64,000 bases of DNA. It comes from Astropecten irregularis (lineage: Eukaryota; Echinodermata; Asteroidea; Paxillosida; Astropectinidae). The position numbers and the translations under genes were made by a program. The notes under the pieces were generated by a model. It searched no databases. It saw only the letters and a list, made by a program, of their open reading frames with translations, and was not told where the DNA came from. The stretch is from contig OZ020256.1 of assembly GCA_963971285.1 (NCBI GenBank), positions 8,372,541-8,436,540 of the forward strand. The letters run 5' to 3'. Positions 60,195 through 64,000 of this stretch are shown piece by piece. Position 1 is the first letter of the stretch; every line of letters begins with the position of its first letter.

Positions 60195-60746
60195 CTTTAG
60201 TCACCTTTAAGAAAAACGAAATCTTTAGTAAACATGCTGAACACAAGCCACTGAAAAGGGGAATAGTAGTGAGAAGGGGATAGGAGGTAGAAAACTACAT
60301 GTATACTTCACTTAGTGCATCATGGGAACTGTCACTTGAGTCCAGGACTCGGCCTGAAGTTGCAATTTTGTTGACTTGCACTCGACTTAAGTCTTGAGTT
60401 ATGTTAGGCAAAAGACTCTGACTTGACAAGTATGACTCGAACTCAACACTAAGTGACATTTAAAATGTATTTGCCTTTTAAACAACAATCTTCAAATTTT
60501 GTCAATGATTTGACATCATTAAATTATATAAACAGTAAACAACTGTAGGATTGCAAATAATAACATTTCAGCATTGATACAAGTAAACTGCTTACAATGT
60601 ATAAGATAGCAACAGCAGCATTGTAAACATAACTATGACTTACGAGTACTGTACCTCGCACTGATCAAAATGGAACAACCTAAAACATATTGATGGGTTT
60701 ACGTAATTCAAGTCGGGGGCTGGGATGTCGTCCCCCGCTCGCCACC

Positions 60747-61020
60747 CCCCCCCCCCCCCTCCCCCCCCAGCAAGCTCGACCCCAACAAGAAGTTGCCCCC
60801 AACAAAGTCGCCTCCAAACCAGCTGGTTTGAGGGTGAATTTGTTACAGGCATATTTGTTGGGAGCAACTTTGTTGGGAGCAACTTTGTTGGGAGCAAGCT
60901 TGCTGGGGTGACATGGCCAGCATTCTTCAAGACAACATGTGTGTAAAAACATGGTTTTGGTAGTCCTAAAACTCATCATTATGACACACACACACACCCA
61001 CACACACCCACCCACACAAC
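60747..61020. repeat. Low-complexity tracts in intron 2
   Basis: C-runs (60,747-60,775), three repeats of TTTGTTGGGAGCAAC (60,858-60,900) and a (CA)n/(CCACA)n tract (60,985-61,020). The apparent frames here are translations of these tracts. Confidence 0.8.
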
Positions 61021-61030
61021 AATGACATAC

Positions 61031-61093
61031 ATTTTGCTCTTCAAACTCGTGTAGTATCTCCTCGAGACCCATTTGCAAAAGAATATCAGCAAT
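61031..61093 (-). CDS. SAM-domain gene, exon 2
   Basis: Sixty-three nt between acceptor TTTTTACGTAG and donor GTATGT. Twenty-one codons, phase 0 at both ends: IADILLQMGLEEILHEFEEQ plus N. This is the N-terminal half of a SAM domain (L-x-x-L-G-L-x-x-x-x-x-x-F pattern), continuing directly into exon 3. Confidence 0.72.
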
Positions 61094-61655
61094 CTACGTA
61101 AAAACAATAAAAAGAACATAGCTTAAAACAAGTTAGAAGCAAATCAAAAAAAAAAATCATAAGACAATTATAATTTGAAGAAACCAGCATGTAATTGATT
61201 TGGAGCAACTGAGTATTAAAAAAGTTCAGTTAGGTGAGGGGCTATTTTTACGAATATGATTATAATCGTCAGTGTGCCTTTTGTCGAGGTATCAAGTTTT
61301 CGAGGATTGACCTCCTATCATTAGTAGCGACTTGCAGGCCTGTGTATGTGTCACACAATCAGTTGATTTGTTTCCTTCCTCCATGGTTTTATGTACGGTA
61401 CGTGCTCCCCCGCAAGCCGAAACTAGGCCTACTGAACATGTCATCAACAGTTTACTTCTGTATGTGACTTTTTGTCTTGCTTGGAATAAATGCTTAGGGC
61501 CTACACCCTCGAAAACCGGTACATCGAGGAAATATTAGGGGGCCTAATTAGTAATATATATATCCCCAGGAAGACAACCGCAAGTGGAACAACTCATTTC
61601 GGGTCACTTTGATGACAAACAGAAATAAAGTAATAAGAAATACAATTATATTTAC

Positions 61656-61673
61656 CCAGTTTTCAGTCTCCAT
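61656..61673 (-). CDS. SAM-domain gene, exon 1 (start codon)
   Basis: ATG at 61,673-61,671 in a strong context (GCGAAAATGG). It encodes METENW, then donor GTAAAT. Joined to exons 2 and 3 it gives a 62-residue SAM module in one frame with phase-0 borders. The W sits where SAM domains usually have their N-terminal tryptophan. The upstream 140 bp to the right terminal repeat would hold the promoter. SAM domains mediate protein-protein or RNA contacts; what this protein does is unknown. Confidence 0.65.
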
Positions 61674-61815
61674 TTTCGCGAGGCGGAGTGGCAGCATATA
61701 TGCGTACAGCATAGCATGCACAGAGCTGGTACAACACCGCAGTTAAAGCGTGCGAGCGAGACGGCTGCACCAGAATATTTGATTACCTACCGAGCTACCT
61801 AGGTTGCTAAGAAAA

Positions 61816-62098
61816 AACAAAAATTCACGCCTGAGTGGGTTTACGACTTGGGGCCCAAGTCGTGAATATTGTCGTAAATATTGGCGTCAATATTTACGAC
61901 TTGGAGCCCAAGTCGTGAATATTGGCGTCAATATTTGCGACTTGATGCCATATCGTAAATATTGGCGTCAATATTGGCGTCAATATTTGCAACTTGAGGC
62001 CATGTCGTCAATATTGGCGTCAATATTTGCGACTTGGGGTAAAAGTCGTCAATATTGGCGTCAATATTTGTTTGCGATGTCCCTTTAAAGCCACCATA
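61816..62098 (-). repeat. Right terminal inverted repeat of the 4.27-kb element
   Basis: Inverted counterpart of 57,826-58,108, with the same reiterated words but several local differences, so it is older than the identical repeats of the 12.2-kb element. Confidence 0.88.
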
Positions 62099-62480
62099 CC
62101 TGTACCAAGGAGAGTTACATACAATCCTGAGTGGCCAAGGTTTGAGCTGTTTGAACTTTCAAATGATCAATGTTTGGACAAATTCAGATTTATTAAAGAT
62201 GACATATTTCGGTTGTCTGAATCGCTAGGTCTTCCCGATAAGATTGTCGTGAAGAATGGGTGTACTTGCAGTTGAGTTGATGCCCTTTGCATGGTTCTGA
62301 GGAGATTTGCCTACCCAAACCGTCTATCAGACTTGGAAGAGTTTTTTGGGAGACCAACATCCACCCTTTCACTGATTATCAAGAGCTCATCAACACCGCA
62401 TTCTATCTCTTGATAATCCATGGCTAGAACCTGCACAACTGCAAATTTATGCCGACTCTATTCACAATAAGGGGGCCCCC

Positions 62481-63059
62481 TTGAAAAACTGTATTGGCTT
62501 TGTGGATGGGACAGTTAGACCAATCTGTAGGCCAACTCGGCATCAGCAAGTTTGTTACAACGGTCACAAAAGAATCCATGCACTGAAGTTTCAGTCTGTG
62601 GTGATACCTTGCGGACTGATTGCTCATCTTTATGGTCCAGTAGAAGGGAGAAGACATGATTGTGCTCTTCTTCGAATGAGCAGACTTATGGAGGAATTCG
62701 AAAGAAGAGACCTGAATGACAGGGATGGTACCCCCTTCACACTTTATGGAGATCCTGCATATCCTGTCAGGCGTTACCTGCTTAGTCCATTCAGAGGGGC
62801 AAACCTAAGAGCGGAGGAACAAGAATTAAACTCCAGAATGTCATCAGTTCGAGAATGCGTGGAGTGGGAGTTCGGGAAGATGATGAAGATGTTTGCATTC
62901 CTTGATTTTCGCAAGAACTTGAAAGTCCTGTTATCCCCACTGGCCAAATACTACCTAGTTGGTGGGCTGCTTACTAATTGCCACACCTGTTTATATGGAA
63001 ACCAGACAAGCAGATACTTCCAGTTGGACCCACCCTCCCTGGAGAACTATCTAGCATGA
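62481..63059 (+). CDS. Harbinger transposase catalytic core, intact 192-codon frame
   Basis: Contains GFVDGTVRPICRPTRHQQ, the block CYNGHKRIHALKFQSV, the conserved GPVEGRRHDCALL, then LYGDPAYPV and RECVEWEFGKM. The catalytic triad is D9 (62,505), D91 (GDPAYP) and probably E128 (VEWE), giving 36 residues between the second D and E, the usual DDE spacing of PIF/Harbinger and HARBI1-type nucleases. The frame is the 3' part of the gene starting at 57,796; the ATG at 62,481 is an internal methionine, not the original start. All three catalytic residues survive, so decay is recent or incomplete. Confidence 0.85.
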   Translation: MKNCIGFVDGTVRPICRPTRHQQVCYNGHKRIHALKFQSVVIPCGLIAHLYGPVEGRRHDCALLRMSRLMEEFERRDLNDRDGTPFTLYGDPAYPVRRYLLSPFRGANLRAEEQELNSRMSSVRECVEWEFGKMMKMFAFLDFRKNLKVLLSPLAKYYLVGGLLTNCHTCLYGNQTSRYFQLDPPSLENYLA

Positions 63060-64000
63060 TTTGTAATGACACTAAAGATCCTTCTTTATGCAAATGTGCC
63101 CAGAAGTAATTATGAGCATGCACACTTTGGGTTTGGAAATAACATAGCTTAATAAATTAACAACACGTGGAGAAAGAATTAATGTCATAATCAAAACATG
63201 TATTGTATTTATTATTTGAGTATTATATCAGGAAATTTGGCTTAAATTATGGGTCAAAGATTTATGTTCACATTATGTTGTTCCTAATAGTGTCTTATTT
63301 ATACAGCTCAGAGGTGAACATGGTTGTGAATATTCTCATTGTCAAATTGGAAAATCCAGAAAAATGACTCTGTTCTGAACATTTTGTCTGCTCTTTTGTG
63401 GTTAGAAAATGGTCTAGCTAGTATCACAATCAATTCAAACCTCTCCCATCATACATGGGTCTTGGGACACATTTATGAACAACATAGTAGCATTGGGGCT
63501 GAATCATAAATTTTGTTTGGCTCAAAAAAGTGTACTGTGTAAGAAAAAGAAATTGATGACAATTTAAGCTTAAATGTTTTCAGTGTAAACACTAAATTTC
63601 TAAATTCAGCCCACAGAGAAATCTTTACTGGAAACTCGAGCATGATTAAACCAATGACTAGAATGATTAAACCTTTTTACAAGAGCAGATATCACCACTC
63701 TTCACTAAGTTCCCTGATGTCACTGTCTGAAAAGGCTAGTCACTATAAGCAAGCTTGTTACATGTAGCTCGATGGTTGAGTGATCAGAGATCAATACTTT
63801 ATCTGCCCTTATACTATCCATGGATATGAATCCTTCCTGGGTACTTGCAAAAAAACACCAAATGCTCAAAATAATTAAAGATTAAAAGCCAATCTTGATT
63901 TGTTGAACTGGACACAAACTATAATCCTAACAGTGTTTTTCTTAACAAGGTACTGTTGAAATAGTCAGTAATTTGAAACCAAACCACTTCGGGTACAACA
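63060..64000. other. Downstream of the transposase, nothing recognised
   Basis: AT-rich sequence without open frames of note, terminal repeats or known repeats. It should be the 3' part of the Harbinger element unless its right end is very short. Confidence 0.5.

Larger units (their letters stand above)
57826..62098. mobile_element. 4.27-kb TIR element (IS3EU-like?) carrying a SAM-domain gene
   Basis: Begins TATGGTGGCTTTAAAGGGAC and ends with its reverse complement. CCTGTA is duplicated at 57,820-57,825 and 62,099-62,104. Inverted repeats are about 283 bp each. The TAYNNNG…CNNNRTA ends and 6-bp duplication agree with what I recall of the eukaryotic IS3EU superfamily; that assignment is tentative. 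Inside, minus-strand exons at 61,656-61,673, 61,031-61,093 and 60,089-60,194 encode a SAM domain, starting about 145 bp inside the right repeat. No DDE transposase was recognised, so the element is either an unfamiliar autonomous type, partly decayed, or one that carries an accessory gene. Confidence 0.85.
57796..63059 (+). pseudogene. PIF/Harbinger transposase gene, interrupted
   Basis: The coding sequence begins at ATG 57,796 (MYILLKNAPV), breaks at 57,825 where a 4,273-bp element sits, and resumes in the same frame at 62,105 (PRRVTYNPEWPRFELFEL). Without the insert it would be about 328 residues, close to the family size. The first part has DECR/FRFYKNDI-like words (DQCLDKFRFIKDDIFRL) and VDALCMVLRRFAYPNR. 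A TGA at 62,273 stands where CGA (Arg) is expected, and a frame change lies near 62,385-62,410. The catalytic part then runs intact to 63,056. The enzyme would cut and rejoin DNA in the nucleus, normally with a separate Myb-like partner protein, which is not seen here. Dead copy, but only lightly decayed. Confidence 0.85.
57586..64000 (+). mobile_element. PIF/Harbinger element, right end not seen
   Basis: Starts about 57,586 (AGCTTTCGATAGTGCGCG), where homology to the MITE copy breaks off, and includes the transposase gene 57,796-63,059 with its 4.27-kb insert. An inverted partner of the left end was not found up to 64,000, so the right border is open and the end coordinate is the window edge. 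The 3-bp target duplication usual for the family could not be checked. Confidence 0.6.

Noticed and set aside
60690-60946. Proline- and glycine-rich overlapping frames
   Set aside because: They derive from C-runs and a 15-bp repeat in what appears to be an intron of the SAM gene.

Overview
This window is repeat-rich, non-coding-dominated nuclear DNA from an animal. It has no operons and no dense genes. It carries splice-site-like exon borders, LINE, Penelope, DIRS and Gypsy remnants, tRNA-derived SINEs, MITEs and Harbinger transposase. The abundant 'aggcct' and 'acatgtac' words, the DIRS and Penelope remnants, and a short repeat starting GGGCCCAATTTCATAAAG suggest a marine deuterostome. I favour an echinoderm, but this rests on recall and is not proven.

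Region 1 (1-11,327 and 23,544-41,143) is one tandem array, about 29 kb in all, of a roughly 0.85-1.0 kb unit. Each full unit holds about four perfect TGACGTCA palindromes, a TTACGTAA palindrome, an ETS-type inverted repeat (CTTCCGGTAACACCGGAAG), a CTCF-like core (TAGAGGGCGC), and an A-tract followed by one or more 11-bp-stem hairpins. Half-units, long units, multi-kb duplications and a co-amplified hAT MITE show active rearrangement.

Region 2 (11,328-23,543) is a 12,216-bp foldback-type element inserted in that array. Its terminal 137 bp are identical and inverted, it has a 4-bp GTAC target duplication, and a paralogous empty site lies at 27,888. Its arms hold 80-bp subterminal repeats, a composite module with a 30-bp minisatellite (five module copies), and a tRNA-like sequence. 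No convincing protein gene was seen.

Region 3 (41,144-49,880) is a mosaic: a 112-bp-arm foldback, a 5'-truncated LINE reverse transcriptase, one probable host exon of unknown function (45,230-45,444), a TTAA MITE, tRNA-derived SINEs, and two Penelope-like fragments with hammerhead-like motifs, one split by a MITE with a 9-bp target duplication.

Region 4 (49,885-55,760) holds a DIRS-like fossil with inverted terminal repeats, then a Ty3/Gypsy-like fossil split by a hAT-type MITE.

Region 5 (56,458-64,000) holds a SINE and a three-level nest. A Mutator-like MITE copy is entered by a PIF/Harbinger element, whose transposase gene is split by a 4,273-bp element with 283-bp terminal inverted repeats and a 6-bp target duplication. 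That inner element carries, on the minus strand, at least three exons that together spell a complete SAM domain. With the 12.2-kb foldback, it is the best candidate here for something undescribed.
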